DNA of 64,000 nucleotides from Bog-756 sp963830165 (lineage in GTDB: Bacteria > Actinomycetota > Acidimicrobiia > Acidimicrobiales > RAAP-2), in the NCBI GenBank assembly GCA_963830165.1, contig CAWHKZ010000011.1:558001-622000 (forward strand), read 5' to 3'. Both the position numbers and the translations under genes were made by a program. The notes below the pieces were generated by a model, which was not told the origin of the DNA, searched no databases, and was given only the letters and a program-made list of their open reading frames with translations. Positions 27,306-36,165 of this stretch are shown here, one piece after another. Each line of letters starts with the position of its first letter. Position 1 is the first letter of the stretch.

Positions 27306-28589
27306 CTAGCGCTGCCGTTCGAACCGTGCGTCGGACGTCGTCGGCTGCTCGGGTGCGTGGGCCTTCCGCATGGCCGAGTACTCGACGAGCGCCCACCCGG
27401 CGATCGTCACTCCCGTCCACAGCGGGACGATCCCCTGGAGCAACGACGCGGCTGTCCCGGTCTGCAGCCACCAGTACGGTGCGGCGACGGCCAGGACCAC
27501 CAGCGCCCAGAGCATGCGACGTACGGCTGCCGGCACGGTTTCCTTCCCGGACGCGAGGAGGAGTGGCGGGACCAGCAGCAACCACACCCAGTGATGGGAC
27601 CAGGAGATCGGGCTGATCAGCAGTCCGGTGAGCGCTACCACGATGACCGTCCACGACGGGCGGATCGTGCGCGCACACCGCCACGCGAGAAATGCCCCGA
27701 TGCCCACCGTTGCGAGGCACAACACGGCCCAGGCTGCGGGCGATCCGGCAGATGGGAACGGCCACCTGTGGAACATCGCATACCAGGAGAGGTTTGCCGG
27801 GTACGTGATCGGTCCGGTCCTTCCGGGGGCGTTCACGTCCCGGGTCCAGAACAGGTGCGACTGGGATGGCTCCACCAGCCACATCGCACCCGTCACCCCG
27901 ACGAACGCCGCCAGTGTCCGGATCACGGACTTCCAGTCACCTCGCACGACGAGCACGAGGAGGAACACCAAGGGGGTCAGCTTGACGGCGGCGACGAGGC
28001 CCAGGATGATCCCTCGACTGGGGGCGGGCACCACCAGCAGGTCGACCACGATCAGGAACATCAGGACCACCTCGACCTGGCCGTAGTCGATGGCGCTTCG
28101 CATCGGCTCCAGGATCAGCACGGCGCCACAGACCCATCCCAGCGACGTCCACCAGACGTGCCGGCTCCTCAGTGATTCCCGACCACCCCGGATGATGACC
28201 ACGGCGGCGCAGCCGGCCCCGATGCTCACGATCCAGAAGATCCACTGCGACCATCGAAAGGGCACCCAGCTGAGTGGCGCCAGGATGGGAAGTGCGAACG
28301 GGGGATAGGTGAAGGGCAGTTGGTGGATCGTGAATGTCGACAGGTAGGGGTTCCCGCCGCCCCACCACATGCTGGCGGAGTCCCGATAGACGCGAAGATC
28401 CAACCCATAGCGCCCGCCCAGCAGTGAGAGATACACGACGACCCCGACGACGAGAGCCAGCACGGCGAGTCCCTGGAGCCACGATCGACCCGAGTTGGCG
28501 ATCCCCCCCGCCCGGTTCTCCCCCGTCAACCGCCCCACCGCATGGCAAGGACGATATCTCCTCCAACGCCATCGATTCGTGACGATCAC
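27306..28589 (-). CDS. GT87-family polyprenyl-phosphate-mannose-type membrane glycosyltransferase, 427 aa
   Basis: Integral membrane protein with about ten hydrophobic helices and the GT87/DUF2029 features: an Asp pair in the first loop (GLDLRVYRDSASMWW), the segment NPYLSTFTIHQLPFTYPPFA typical of alpha-mannosyltransferases such as PimE, and SPISWSHHWVWLLLVPPLLL with the conserved His pair. Members use polyprenyl-phosphate mannose on the outer side of the membrane. The true start may lie after 28589 because the first 30 residues (RWRWRRYRP and onwards) are Arg-rich; the membrane anchor begins near residue 38. It leads the minus-strand group with the methyltransferase and cyclase. Confidence 0.82.
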   Translation of the reverse strand: MIVTNRWRWRRYRPCHAVGRLTGENRAGGIANSGRSWLQGLAVLALVVGVVVYLSLLGGRYGLDLRVYRDSASMWWGGGNPYLSTFTIHQLPFTYPPFALPILAPLSWVPFRWSQWIFWIVSIGAGCAAVVIIRGGRESLRSRHVWWTSLGWVCGAVLILEPMRSAIDYGQVEVVLMFLIVVDLLVVPAPSRGIILGLVAAVKLTPLVFLLVLVVRGDWKSVIRTLAAFVGVTGAMWLVEPSQSHLFWTRDVNAPGRTGPITYPANLSWYAMFHRWPFPSAGSPAAWAVLCLATVGIGAFLAWRCARTIRPSWTVIVVALTGLLISPISWSHHWVWLLLVPPLLLASGKETVPAAVRRMLWALVVLAVAAPYWWLQTGTAASLLQGIVPLWTGVTIAGWALVEYSAMRKAHAPEQPTTSDARFERQR

Positions 28590-28757
28590 CTCGTCGGTCG
28601 ATCCGCAGGGTGCCCCGCATCGACCAGAGATACCCGTGTCCAGCGGCGCGCCATTGCCGTCCGTGAACGGTCACCGGCCGACCGGCCCATCCGTCGGGTA
28701 CGGGTGTGCGCGGCGGGACGGCTTGACTCGATGCCCACGACGCCGTAGGACGGCTCC

Positions 28758-29261
28758 ATGACTGAACCGACCACCACGTTGACCGCCCAGTTCAGTGCTC
28801 CCGGGGCCTCGGCCACGAGCTGGGACGACGCTCGTAGGACACTCGAAACGGCGGAACTCTTCTGGGTCGTGACGGTACGGGCCGACGGGCGACCGCACGT
28901 GACGCCCCTCGTCGCCGTCTGGCTCGACGACGCGCTGCACTTCTGTACCGGAGAGAATGAGCAGAAGGCGGTCAACCTGCGTGACAACCTGGACGTCATC
29001 CTGCTGACGGGTAGCAACCAGTGGGACGGTGGCATGGACGTCGTCGTCGAGGGCCGGGCGGTGCGGGTCACCGACCAGGACACGCTCCGGCGGCTCGCCG
29101 AGGCCTGGACGCACAAGTGGGACGGCAGCTGGGTCTACGAGCCCGGTCCGGAGGGCTTCAAGGGCAACCAGAACGACGACGTCGTGGTGTTCACGGTGCG
29201 ACCGGACAAGGTCTTGGCCTTCGCCAAGGGCGACTTCAGCCAGACACGGCATACCTTCTGA
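28758..29261 (+). CDS. Pyridoxamine 5'-phosphate oxidase-like flavin/F420-binding protein, 167 aa
   Basis: Split-beta-barrel fold: WVVTVRADGRPHVTPLVAVW is the typical substrate/flavin strand pair, followed by LHFCTGENEQKAVNLRDN and VVVEGRAVRVTDQDTLRRLA. In actinobacteria such proteins often bind F420 rather than FMN; the cofactor cannot be decided here. ATG at 28758 is a good fit to family N-termini. The C-terminus VLAFAKGDFSQTRHTF is intact. Confidence 0.87.
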   Translation: MTEPTTTLTAQFSAPGASATSWDDARRTLETAELFWVVTVRADGRPHVTPLVAVWLDDALHFCTGENEQKAVNLRDNLDVILLTGSNQWDGGMDVVVEGRAVRVTDQDTLRRLAEAWTHKWDGSWVYEPGPEGFKGNQNDDVVVFTVRPDKVLAFAKGDFSQTRHTF

Positions 29262-29372
29262 GATCGCGATCCACCGGCGGGCAGGCTCGATCGAACCCTC
29301 CCCCCGCAGATGCGGGTCCGCGGGTCCGGGCGCCGCCTCTGCCTCCCACGCCTCCGATTACCATCGACCGCT

Positions 29373-30643
29373 GTGAGCGATGCCGACCCCGTGGCCCTTC
29401 CCGGTACGGCGGACGATCGGCACCGAGGCGGCCCCACGGCGCCGTCCCCGGCACCCCCCGTCTTCATCGCGTGCAGTGCCCGCAGCGGCTCGACGCTCCT
29501 GAGGTGGCTCATCGATGCCCATCCGGACGTGGCCTGCCCTGGCGAGACCGACATCGCCACCCTGGTCGGAGCCTTCGTGCAGACGACGACCGCGCTATCG
29601 ACACTGGAGCCGGGGGAAGCTCCACCGCTGCAACGTGCACGGGTGCTGGTCGACGATCTCATGGCCACGTACCTGGCTTCGGCCGGCAAGTCCCGCTGGT
29701 GCGACAAGTCGCTGTCCAACGTCCTCAACCTCGAGCAGCTGGCATCGGCTTGGCCCGACTCCCGATTCGTCCTGCTGTACCGCCACTGCATGGACGTCGT
29801 GATGTCCGGCATCGAGGCCTCGCCGTGGGGACTCGATTCGTACGGCTTCGGCCAGTTCGCCCAGATGAGTCCCACCAACACGGTCATCGCCCTCGTCGGC
29901 TACTGGATCGAGAGGACGGCGAAGATGCTCGCCTTCGAGGAGCGGTTCCCGGGGCGGTGCCTGCGTCTCCGGTACGAGGACCTCGTCACCTCGACCGACA
30001 CCGTCGTCGGTGGGATCTGCGAGTTCATCGGCGTGACGAACGACGCGGGGATCGGGGAGGCGGCCTTCGCCGTCAGCCACGATCCCTACGCCCCGGCGGA
30101 CCACAAGATCTGGCACACCCGGGCCGTGCACCGCGAGTCGATCGGCGGCGGGGCCCGGGTGCCACCCAACCGGGTCTCCGGGGCCGTGCGGACCACCATG
30201 AACGAGCTGCTCGCGGGCTCGACTACCCGATCGTGGACGACCACTGGGGAAGTGGCCCGACGGTCCGACCGGACGGGTGGGGCGGCGGGGCGGAACCGCC
30301 GGTGCCTGTCGACCCCTCACTGGTCGAGCTCCGCGTGGTCGAGGGGTCCGTCCAACTGTGGAACAGGATCGTCGACCTGTCGGTTGCCGGGTCGGGTGAG
30401 CACCCGGACGGAGGTCAGACCCCCCATCGCGTCGTCGCCGTCGAACGCGCGGCGCTGGCGGCGATCCTGGCCGGGACGGAGAACGTCGGCGCGGCACTCC
30501 GCGCTCGCACCGTGCGGTACTACGGCCCGATCCCACAGAATTTCGAGGCCGAACGGGACATGTTCGAGCGGCTGCTGCCCTACCTCGAGACCTGCGGATG
30601 GAGCGACCCGACTCCCGGTGGTCGTGGAGCCGAATCCCGCTAG
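29373..30643 (+). CDS. Sulfotransferase family protein, about 423 aa; one frameshift near 30217
   Basis: PAPS-dependent sulfotransferase. The 5'-phosphosulfate loop is ACSARSGSTLLRWLIDAHPD near residue 33, and the 3'-phosphate region lies in RFVLLYRHCMDVVMSGIEA near 135. The frame is lost after MNELLAG: the read lacks one C (GGCTCG for GGCCTCG), and the protein continues as LDYPIVDDHWGSG to the stop at 30643. The C-terminal 100 residues (SLVELRVVEGSVQLWNRIVD and beyond) are not part of the usual domain. GTG at 29373 is chosen because the preceding codons are unlike protein. The acceptor is unknown. Confidence 0.82.
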
Positions 30644-30676
30644 CCTCGGGGCACATCTCCAAGTTGGGAGGCTGCC

Positions 30677-31069
30677 ATGCCAGAGTTCCCTGCGGTGACG
30701 CACGTCGCTCTCACGGTGACGGACCTCGGGCGCAGCCGCCCCTGGTACCAGCGGCTGTTCGGCTCCGACCCACTGATCGACGAGGACACCGGCCCGTTCC
30801 ACCACGTCGTCTGGCGCACGGGAGGGACACTCGTCGGCATCCACCAGTTCCCGGACTTGAAGAGCTCGGAACCGTTCGACGAGCGTCGCCCCGGCCTGGA
30901 CCACGTGTCCTTCGGCTGCGCCAACCGGTCTGAACTCGAGGAGTGGGAACGTCACCTGGACGCGATCGGCGTCACCCATGGCGGCATCGTCGATGCGCCG
31001 TACGGCTCGGGCCTGTCCTTCCGCGATCCGGACAACATCGCCCTGGAGTTCTTCGCACCTCCTCGATGA
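30677..31069 (+). CDS. VOC (glyoxalase/dioxygenase fold) protein, 130 aa
   Basis: Two beta-alpha-beta-beta-beta modules. The first reads VTHVALTVTDLGRSRPWYQR with a metal-ligand-type His; the second has RPGLDHVSFGCANRSELEEW and ends GLSFRDPDNIALEFFAPP, where the Glu of ALEFF is the usual metal ligand. It could be a glyoxalase, dioxygenase or resistance protein; the sequence does not decide. ATG at 30677 lies 33 bases after the sulfotransferase stop. Confidence 0.88.
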   Translation: MPEFPAVTHVALTVTDLGRSRPWYQRLFGSDPLIDEDTGPFHHVVWRTGGTLVGIHQFPDLKSSEPFDERRPGLDHVSFGCANRSELEEWERHLDAIGVTHGGIVDAPYGSGLSFRDPDNIALEFFAPPR

Positions 31070-31078
31070 GGACCGGTG

Positions 31079-31405
31079 TCAGGCTCCTGGCGGGCGGTAG
31101 GTCGCCCTTCTGACGGCGGCTACGGACTCGTCGACCTCCGCGGCCGTGAGCAGCGCCACCGTTCGCACCACGGCCCCGCCTCCGATGTTCACGGCCAGTG
31201 CCCCGGCGGCGGCGACGCTGTTGTCCGGCAGGTCGACCACGACATAGGCGTCGGTGTCGCCGAAGGCGAAGTAGAACGACTCGACCGTGCCGCCGAGGCT
31301 CTCGACGAGCGCGGTGGCGGCGGCGACCCGGGCCGTGCCCCCCTCGACCCCGAGACCCTTCACGCCGTCGAGGGTGTAGTTCACTGCGAGCAGATACTTC
31401 GGCAT
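31079..31405 (-). CDS. GYD-domain protein, 108 aa
   Basis: Small ferredoxin-like-fold protein of the GYD family: PKYLLAVNYTLDGVKGLGVE at the N-terminus, then VESFYFAFGDTDAYVVVDLP, the family's central F-G-D-x-D-A motif. Function is unknown; members are common in soil actinobacteria and proteobacteria. It converges on the VOC gene with nine bases between stops. The RBS AAGGAGG lies just upstream of the ATG at 31405. Confidence 0.85.
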   Translation of the reverse strand: MPKYLLAVNYTLDGVKGLGVEGGTARVAAATALVESLGGTVESFYFAFGDTDAYVVVDLPDNSVAAAGALAVNIGGGAVVRTVALLTAAEVDESVAAVRRATYRPPGA

Positions 31406-31685
31406 GGCGCCTCCTTGCGGGTATCCCGCCCCGAGGCTACCGGGAGCGTGGGCTACCGGGAGCGTGCCGGAAGCGAACTGGAGGCGACCGATCGCCGGGT
31501 GGGCGGGGCGGGCCGCGGAGGCGCGGCGCTCCGTCCGAGTTGCTGGTCACACATGTCCGCCACCGACACCCGGAGCGGAGGTGAACGAGGGAGGCACGGA
31601 GCCCCGGCCCCGCTGGACCCGGGTCCTGTTGCACCACCTCCAGGTACACGGGTGCCCGAGGATGGCCGTACTGTCAGAGGTGAAG
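31406..31685. other. Intergenic region without genes
   Basis: Between the GYD gene and the promoter at 31686. It contains the 16-base tandem duplication noted separately; otherwise nothing recognisable was seen. Confidence 0.5.
31435..31466. repeat. Tandem duplication of 16 bases
   Basis: GGCTACCGGGAGCGTG occurs twice without a gap (31435-31450 and 31451-31466). It lies about 35 bases upstream of the GYD gene on that gene's 5' side. Two copies only, so it is not a CRISPR or satellite. Confidence 0.8.
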
Positions 31686-31714
31686 TTGACGTCGATGTCA
31701 GTTATTGCTAGGGT
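31686..31714 (+). promoter_or_regulatory. Probable promoter of the amidohydrolase-TetR operon with an embedded near-palindrome
   Basis: TTGACG (31686-31691), a 17-base spacer and TAGGGT (31709-31714) form a reasonable sigma-70 promoter about 105 bases before the GTG at 31818. The -35 box overlaps the near-palindrome TGACGTCGATGTCA (31687-31700), a possible operator for the TetR-type regulator encoded downstream at 33104. Confidence 0.5.
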
Positions 31715-31817
31715 GCGGTCAGCCGGCAGCGGGGGACCCTGACGACCGACCGCATCTTCCGGTGCCCGTCATCCGCCCTGCTGACCACGCGACGACGAGA
31801 CGACAGGAGGAGCCACC

Positions 31818-33014
31818 GTGGCGCACCGACTCGACTACCCGGTCTTCGACGCAGACAACCACATGTACGAGCAGCCCGACGCCTTCACGCGCCACCTCCC
31901 CTCCGAGTACCGCAACCTCGTCAAGCTCGTGCAGGTGAACGGCCGCGACAAGCTCGCCATCAAGAACGTCATCTCGGAGTACATCCCGAACCCGACGTTC
32001 AGCGTGGTGGCCCGACCCGGCGCGCAGGAGGCCTACTTCAAGAACGGGAACCCCGAGGGCAAGAGCCGTCGGGAGATCCTCGGCGAGCCCATGCGCTCAC
32101 CCGACGCCTTCTTCAGGCCCGCACCGCGTCTCGATCTGATGGACGAGCAGGGGATCGACCGCGCCATCATGTGGCCGACCCTGGCCAGCGTCCTCGAGGA
32201 GCGCCTCACGGGCGATCCCGAGGCCACCCACGTGGTGGTGCACACGTTCAACCAGTGGATGCACGAGGAGTGGTCCTTCAACTACGAGGACCGGATCTTC
32301 CCCGCCCCCGTCGTCACCCTCCCCATCGTCGACGAGGCCATGAGGGAGCTCGACTGGATCGCCGAGCGGGGCGCCAAGATCATCCTGATCCGGCCGGCAC
32401 CGGTGCCGAGCCTGCGGGGCTTCCGCTCCTTCGCGCTCCCCGAGTTCGATCCCTTCTGGGCCACGGTGCAGGACTACGACATCACCGTCGGCATGCACGC
32501 CTCCGACGACGGCCTCACCCGCTACTTCAACCAGTGGAACGGCCACTACGACGAGCTCCTGCCCTTCTCCGACTCCAACGCGTTCCTCGACGTGCAGCAC
32601 CAGATGAGCCGCGGCATCTTCGACGCCATGGCCTCCTCGGTCACCCACGGCATGCTGTCGAGGTTCCCCGGAGTGCGCCTGCTACCCGTGGAGAACGGTT
32701 CGAGCTGGGTCCTGCCCCTCATCGACGCCCTCGGCCACTCCTACGCCAAGCAGCCGAAGCTCTACGCCGAGGACCCGGTCGAGGTGGTCCGGCGGAACAT
32801 CTGGATCCACCCCTTCTTCGAGGAGAATCCCCTCGGCCTCATCGAGGCCATCGGCACCGACCACGTCGTGTTCGGTTCCGACTACCCGCATCCCGAGGGC
32901 CTGGCCGACCCCGTCTCGTACGTCGAGGAGCTCGACGGCCTGTCCGACGACGAGATCCGCCGCATCATGGGCGGCAACCTGGCCGAGGCGCTGAAGCTCC
33001 CGGTCGCGGCCTGA
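31818..33014 (+). CDS. Metal-dependent amidohydrolase (PF04909 type), 398 aa
   Basis: TIM-barrel hydrolase or decarboxylase of the amidohydrolase-2 group. The metal-binding Asp-x-Asp-x-His start is FDADNHMYEQPDAF, GMHASDDGL supplies a barrel His near residue 230, and GSDYPHPEGLADP near 355 gives the last catalytic Asp. A similar N-terminus is seen in the enzyme at 37427 (FDADNHYYEATDAF), so the two are paralogues. Many relatives decarboxylate or hydrolyse aromatic acids, but the substrate here is unknown. GTG at 31818 follows AGGAGG. It is followed by a TetR regulator on the same strand. Confidence 0.88.
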   Translation: MAHRLDYPVFDADNHMYEQPDAFTRHLPSEYRNLVKLVQVNGRDKLAIKNVISEYIPNPTFSVVARPGAQEAYFKNGNPEGKSRREILGEPMRSPDAFFRPAPRLDLMDEQGIDRAIMWPTLASVLEERLTGDPEATHVVVHTFNQWMHEEWSFNYEDRIFPAPVVTLPIVDEAMRELDWIAERGAKIILIRPAPVPSLRGFRSFALPEFDPFWATVQDYDITVGMHASDDGLTRYFNQWNGHYDELLPFSDSNAFLDVQHQMSRGIFDAMASSVTHGMLSRFPGVRLLPVENGSSWVLPLIDALGHSYAKQPKLYAEDPVEVVRRNIWIHPFFEENPLGLIEAIGTDHVVFGSDYPHPEGLADPVSYVEELDGLSDDEIRRIMGGNLAEALKLPVAA

Positions 33015-33103
33015 GGCTCTGCCGGTCGTCCCCGCGCCCATCCGACCACGAGCCGGGGTCCGTCGTCATGCCGGCACGCCATGCCCCCACCCGTAGGACG
33101 TCG

Positions 33104-33808
33104 ATGAACGAACCCGCAGCTCCTGCACCTCAGGTCGCCTCCGACGGCCACCCCACGGTGGCGGTGGATCCGGCCCCCCGGGCGCTGTCGCGCAAGGGCC
33201 GGCTGACCCGGGCCCGCCTGCTCGCCGCAGCCAAGCAGACCTTCGAGGAGGACGGCTTCCTGGAGGCGAGGATCTCCGACATCGCCGAACGGGCCGGACT
33301 CTCGCACGGCTCCTTCTACACCTACTTCGACTCGAAGGACGAGGTCTTCCGCGAGGTGGCCCTGGCGGTGGAGGACGAGCTCGGGTCCCCGGTCGGCGAG
33401 GTGATCCTGGCGCCGGGTTCGACGGCCCCGCCCTACCAGCGCATCCGCGTGGCCATGCGGAAGCACCTCGAGACCTATCGCCGCGAGGCGCGGATCATGG
33501 GGGTCATCGAGCAGGTCAGCCGCCACGACCCGGAGCTGCGTGCCGCCCTGTGGGACCGGCGCGCCCTGTACGGGCGCGCCGTGTCGGACTCGATCCGTCA
33601 GCTCCAGGTCCGCGGACTGGTCGACGCCCGGCTCGATCCGGTGGTGGCGGCGGCCGTCCTCGGGTCGATGACCGAGCGCTTCCCCGAGATGTGGCTGTCG
33701 GAGGGCCGCGTGGACTGTGGCTTCGACGAGGGGGTCGAGCAGCTCGCCACCCTGTTCCTCAACGCCCTGCGCATACCGGTCCCCGACGCGGACGGCACCC
33801 TGACCTGA
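33104..33808 (+). CDS. TetR-family transcriptional regulator, 234 aa
   Basis: The N-terminal DNA-binding domain is typical: RARLLAAAKQTFEEDGFLEA, then ISDIAERAGLSHGSFYTYF, the helix-turn-helix. The first 30 residues are a disordered Pro/Ala tail. The C-terminal half is the ligand-binding helical domain (YQRIRVAMRKHLETYRREAR). It lies 89 bases after the amidohydrolase and probably represses that operon and/or the neighbouring minus-strand MFS gene. An in-frame ATG at 33068 would add 12 residues. Confidence 0.9.
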   Translation: MNEPAAPAPQVASDGHPTVAVDPAPRALSRKGRLTRARLLAAAKQTFEEDGFLEARISDIAERAGLSHGSFYTYFDSKDEVFREVALAVEDELGSPVGEVILAPGSTAPPYQRIRVAMRKHLETYRREARIMGVIEQVSRHDPELRAALWDRRALYGRAVSDSIRQLQVRGLVDARLDPVVAAAVLGSMTERFPEMWLSEGRVDCGFDEGVEQLATLFLNALRIPVPDADGTLT

Positions 33809-33821
33809 CCCGGAGCGCCCG

Positions 33822-35561
33822 TCAGGCGCCGACCTCGGCTGCGGCCACGTCGCCGACGGAGGCCAGACCCTCCTCGGCGTCCTCGACCACCGAGTGCATC
33901 ACCTCCGACTGGCCCGGACCCCGCAGCCACGAGAAGACCGCCCCGACGAAGCAGAGCCCGGCGGCCGACAGGAACGCCAGGTGGAGGCCCTTGCCGAACG
34001 GCCCCGAGATCAGGTCGGGGAAGAAGCTCCGTCCCGTGAGGTACGAGGCGTGGACGCCCGGTTGGGACAGCAGCTGGGCCCCGAGGAGCTGGTGGACCGG
34101 GTTGATGCCGAGGAAGGCGGCGAAGAGGCTGCCGATGGGGGACAGGTGGGAGAGCTGCTGGGCCGCCTGGGCCGGGATGCCCTGGGCGGTCAGCCCGGTG
34201 AAGAGCGCGGAGGGCAGGGCGGTGGCCAGGCCCAGGGTGATGACGGTGAAGAAGAAGCCGATCGACAGCACGCTGGCCGAGTTCTGGAAGGTGTTGAGCA
34301 TGCCTCCCCCCGCGCCGCGCTGGTTGGCAGGCAGGCTGTTCATGACCGCGCTGGTGTTCGGTGCCGCGAACAGGCCGAGGGCCAGCCCCACCAGCAGCAA
34401 CAGGGCGGCGAACGCCGGGTAGGGGAAGTCCATCGGGAGCTCCTGGAGCCCGATCAGCGCCAGGCCGCTCAGGACCAGGCCGGCGGTGGCGAAGGGCCGG
34501 GGACCGTACCGGTCGGCCAGCTTGCCGGCCAGGGGCCCCGAGACGAAGAAGCCGACGGTCAGCGGGATCATGTAGACGCCCGCCCACAGCGGCGTCCGCT
34601 CGAAGCTGTAGCCGTGCAGCGGCAGCCAGATCCCCTGCAGCCAGATGATGAGCATGAACTGCAGGCCACCCCGGGCCAGCGCCGCCATCAGGCCGGCCAG
34701 GTTGCCCATGGCGAACGACCGGCTGCGGAACAGCTTCAGCTGGAACATCGGGTCGTCGACGTGGCGCTCGACCACGACGAAGCCGGCGAGGACGGCCATG
34801 CCGCCGATCAGGCAGGCCAGCACGAAGGGGCTGGTCCACCCCATGGTGTGGCCGCCGTAGGGCTGCAGTCCGTAGACGATGCCGGTGAGGACGCCGACCA
34901 GCCCGATGGCGAAGAGGATGTTGCCGATCCAGTCGATGCTCGACCGGATCCGCATGCCGTTGTCGTGCAGGCGGAAGTAGGCCCACAGGGTGCCGAAGAG
35001 CCCGAAGGGCACCGACACCAGGAAGACCAGGTGCCACTGGATCGGACCGAGCAGACCGCCGAGGAGCAGTCCCAGGAAGGAGCCGCCGATGGCCGCCACG
35101 CCGTTGATCCCGAGGGCGAAGCCCCGTTCGTCGGCGGGGAAGGCGTCGGTGATGATGGCACTCGAGTTGGCGAAGATGAAGGCCCCGCCCACCCCCTGGC
35201 CCAGGCGCATCAGGATGATCCAGATGGCGGCGTTCGACCCGGTCATCCACGTCGCCGACAGCAGGATCGAGAAGACGGTGAAGATGGCGAACCCGAGCGT
35301 GTACATCTTCACCCGGCCGAAGATGTCTCCCACCCGGCCCAGGCTGACCACGAGTACCGAGGTCACGAGCAGGAAGCCCATCAGGATCCACAGGAAGTAC
35401 GAGGTGTTGCCCGGCGACAGCGGGTTGAGATCGATGCCGCGGAAGATGTTGGGGAGGGCGATCAGCAGGATCGACGAGTTGATGGTCACCATCAGCATCC
35501 CGATGGTGGTGTTGACCAGGGCGACCCACTTGTACTTCTTCGCGTCGACCTTGGGCGGCAT
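33822..35561 (-). CDS. MFS drug/proton antiporter, DHA2 (14-helix) type, 579 aa
   Basis: Integral membrane exporter with about 14 hydrophobic segments. Motif C of antiporters (GQGVGGAFIFANSSAIITDA) and the loop VSLGRVGDIFGRVKMYTLGF (motif A) are clear. The first helix NTTIGMLMVTINSSILLIAL contains the family's N-S-S-I sequence. An in-frame extension up to 35780 exists but is not protein-like, so ATG at 35561 is used. It is transcribed divergently from a MarR gene at 35682, with an operator-like palindrome between them, the classic arrangement for a MarR-controlled efflux pump. Confidence 0.92.
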   Translation of the reverse strand: MPPKVDAKKYKWVALVNTTIGMLMVTINSSILLIALPNIFRGIDLNPLSPGNTSYFLWILMGFLLVTSVLVVSLGRVGDIFGRVKMYTLGFAIFTVFSILLSATWMTGSNAAIWIILMRLGQGVGGAFIFANSSAIITDAFPADERGFALGINGVAAIGGSFLGLLLGGLLGPIQWHLVFLVSVPFGLFGTLWAYFRLHDNGMRIRSSIDWIGNILFAIGLVGVLTGIVYGLQPYGGHTMGWTSPFVLACLIGGMAVLAGFVVVERHVDDPMFQLKLFRSRSFAMGNLAGLMAALARGGLQFMLIIWLQGIWLPLHGYSFERTPLWAGVYMIPLTVGFFVSGPLAGKLADRYGPRPFATAGLVLSGLALIGLQELPMDFPYPAFAALLLLVGLALGLFAAPNTSAVMNSLPANQRGAGGGMLNTFQNSASVLSIGFFFTVITLGLATALPSALFTGLTAQGIPAQAAQQLSHLSPIGSLFAAFLGINPVHQLLGAQLLSQPGVHASYLTGRSFFPDLISGPFGKGLHLAFLSAAGLCFVGAVFSWLRGPGQSEVMHSVVEDAEEGLASVGDVAAAEVGA

Positions 35562-35626
35562 GCGGCTCCTCGCCCGGTGCCGGACCGCTGCCGCCGGGGG
35601 AGGGGCACCGCTGCACCAGGAATGAT

Positions 35627-35650
35627 TAGTTGTGTTGTACCAACTATACT
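35627..35650 (+). promoter_or_regulatory. MarR-type operator overlapping the marR promoter
   Basis: An inverted repeat TAGTTG (35627-35632) ... CAACTA (35641-35646) with an 8-base spacer, containing a nested GTTGTACCAAC. The -10 candidate TATACT (35645-35650) overlaps its right arm. The position between the divergent MFS and MarR genes fits control of both. Confidence 0.65.
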
Positions 35651-35681
35651 GGTCGGGTAGCGGCGGTGATACAGGAGGAGC

Positions 35682-36149
35682 ATGGCGGCGAGCGCGAGGG
35701 ACCACGGGTCGGAACCGATCGAGGAGGCCTCGGCCCTGCGCGTGGCGCTGGTGCGGATCCACCGCCAGCTCCGCGCCCACTCGGGGACCGACATCACCCT
35801 GTCGCAGTCCTCCGCGCTGGCCCGGATCGAGCAGGTCGGACCCGTCCGGCTCGGCACCCTCGCCGAACTCGAGAGCACCACGGCCGCCACCATGAGCCGG
35901 GTCATCGACGCCCTGGCCGACCGGTCACTCATCGAGCGGGTGCCCGACCCCCTGGACGGCCGCGCCCGGCTCGTCCAGCTGAGCCGGGAGGGCGGCGCGC
36001 TCCTCCGTGAGATCCGGACCCGCAACACCGAGGCGATCCGGGCGGCCCTCGCCGGGCTCGACGGGGAGGAGCGGCGGACCCTCGCCGAGGCCATCCCGGT
36101 ACTCGAGCACCTGAGCGGTCTGCTGCACTCGGAGCGCACCGAGCCCTGA
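35682..36149 (+). CDS. MarR-family transcriptional regulator, 155 aa
   Basis: Winged-helix repressor: ITLSQSSALARIEQVGPVRL, then LAELESTTAATMSRVIDALA (recognition helix) and the wing SLIERVPDPLDGRARLVQLS with the conserved Asp-Arg of the family. Dimerisation helices form both ends. It is divergent from the DHA2 exporter and probably autoregulates through the palindrome at 35627-35650. Confidence 0.93.
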   Translation: MAASARDHGSEPIEEASALRVALVRIHRQLRAHSGTDITLSQSSALARIEQVGPVRLGTLAELESTTAATMSRVIDALADRSLIERVPDPLDGRARLVQLSREGGALLREIRTRNTEAIRAALAGLDGEERRTLAEAIPVLEHLSGLLHSERTEP

Positions 36150-36165
36150 CGGGCCGCCCCGGTGG

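Noticed and set aside
31435..31466. Start of a CRISPR array
   Set aside because: Only two adjacent copies of a 16-base unit with no spacers and no cas genes in the window.
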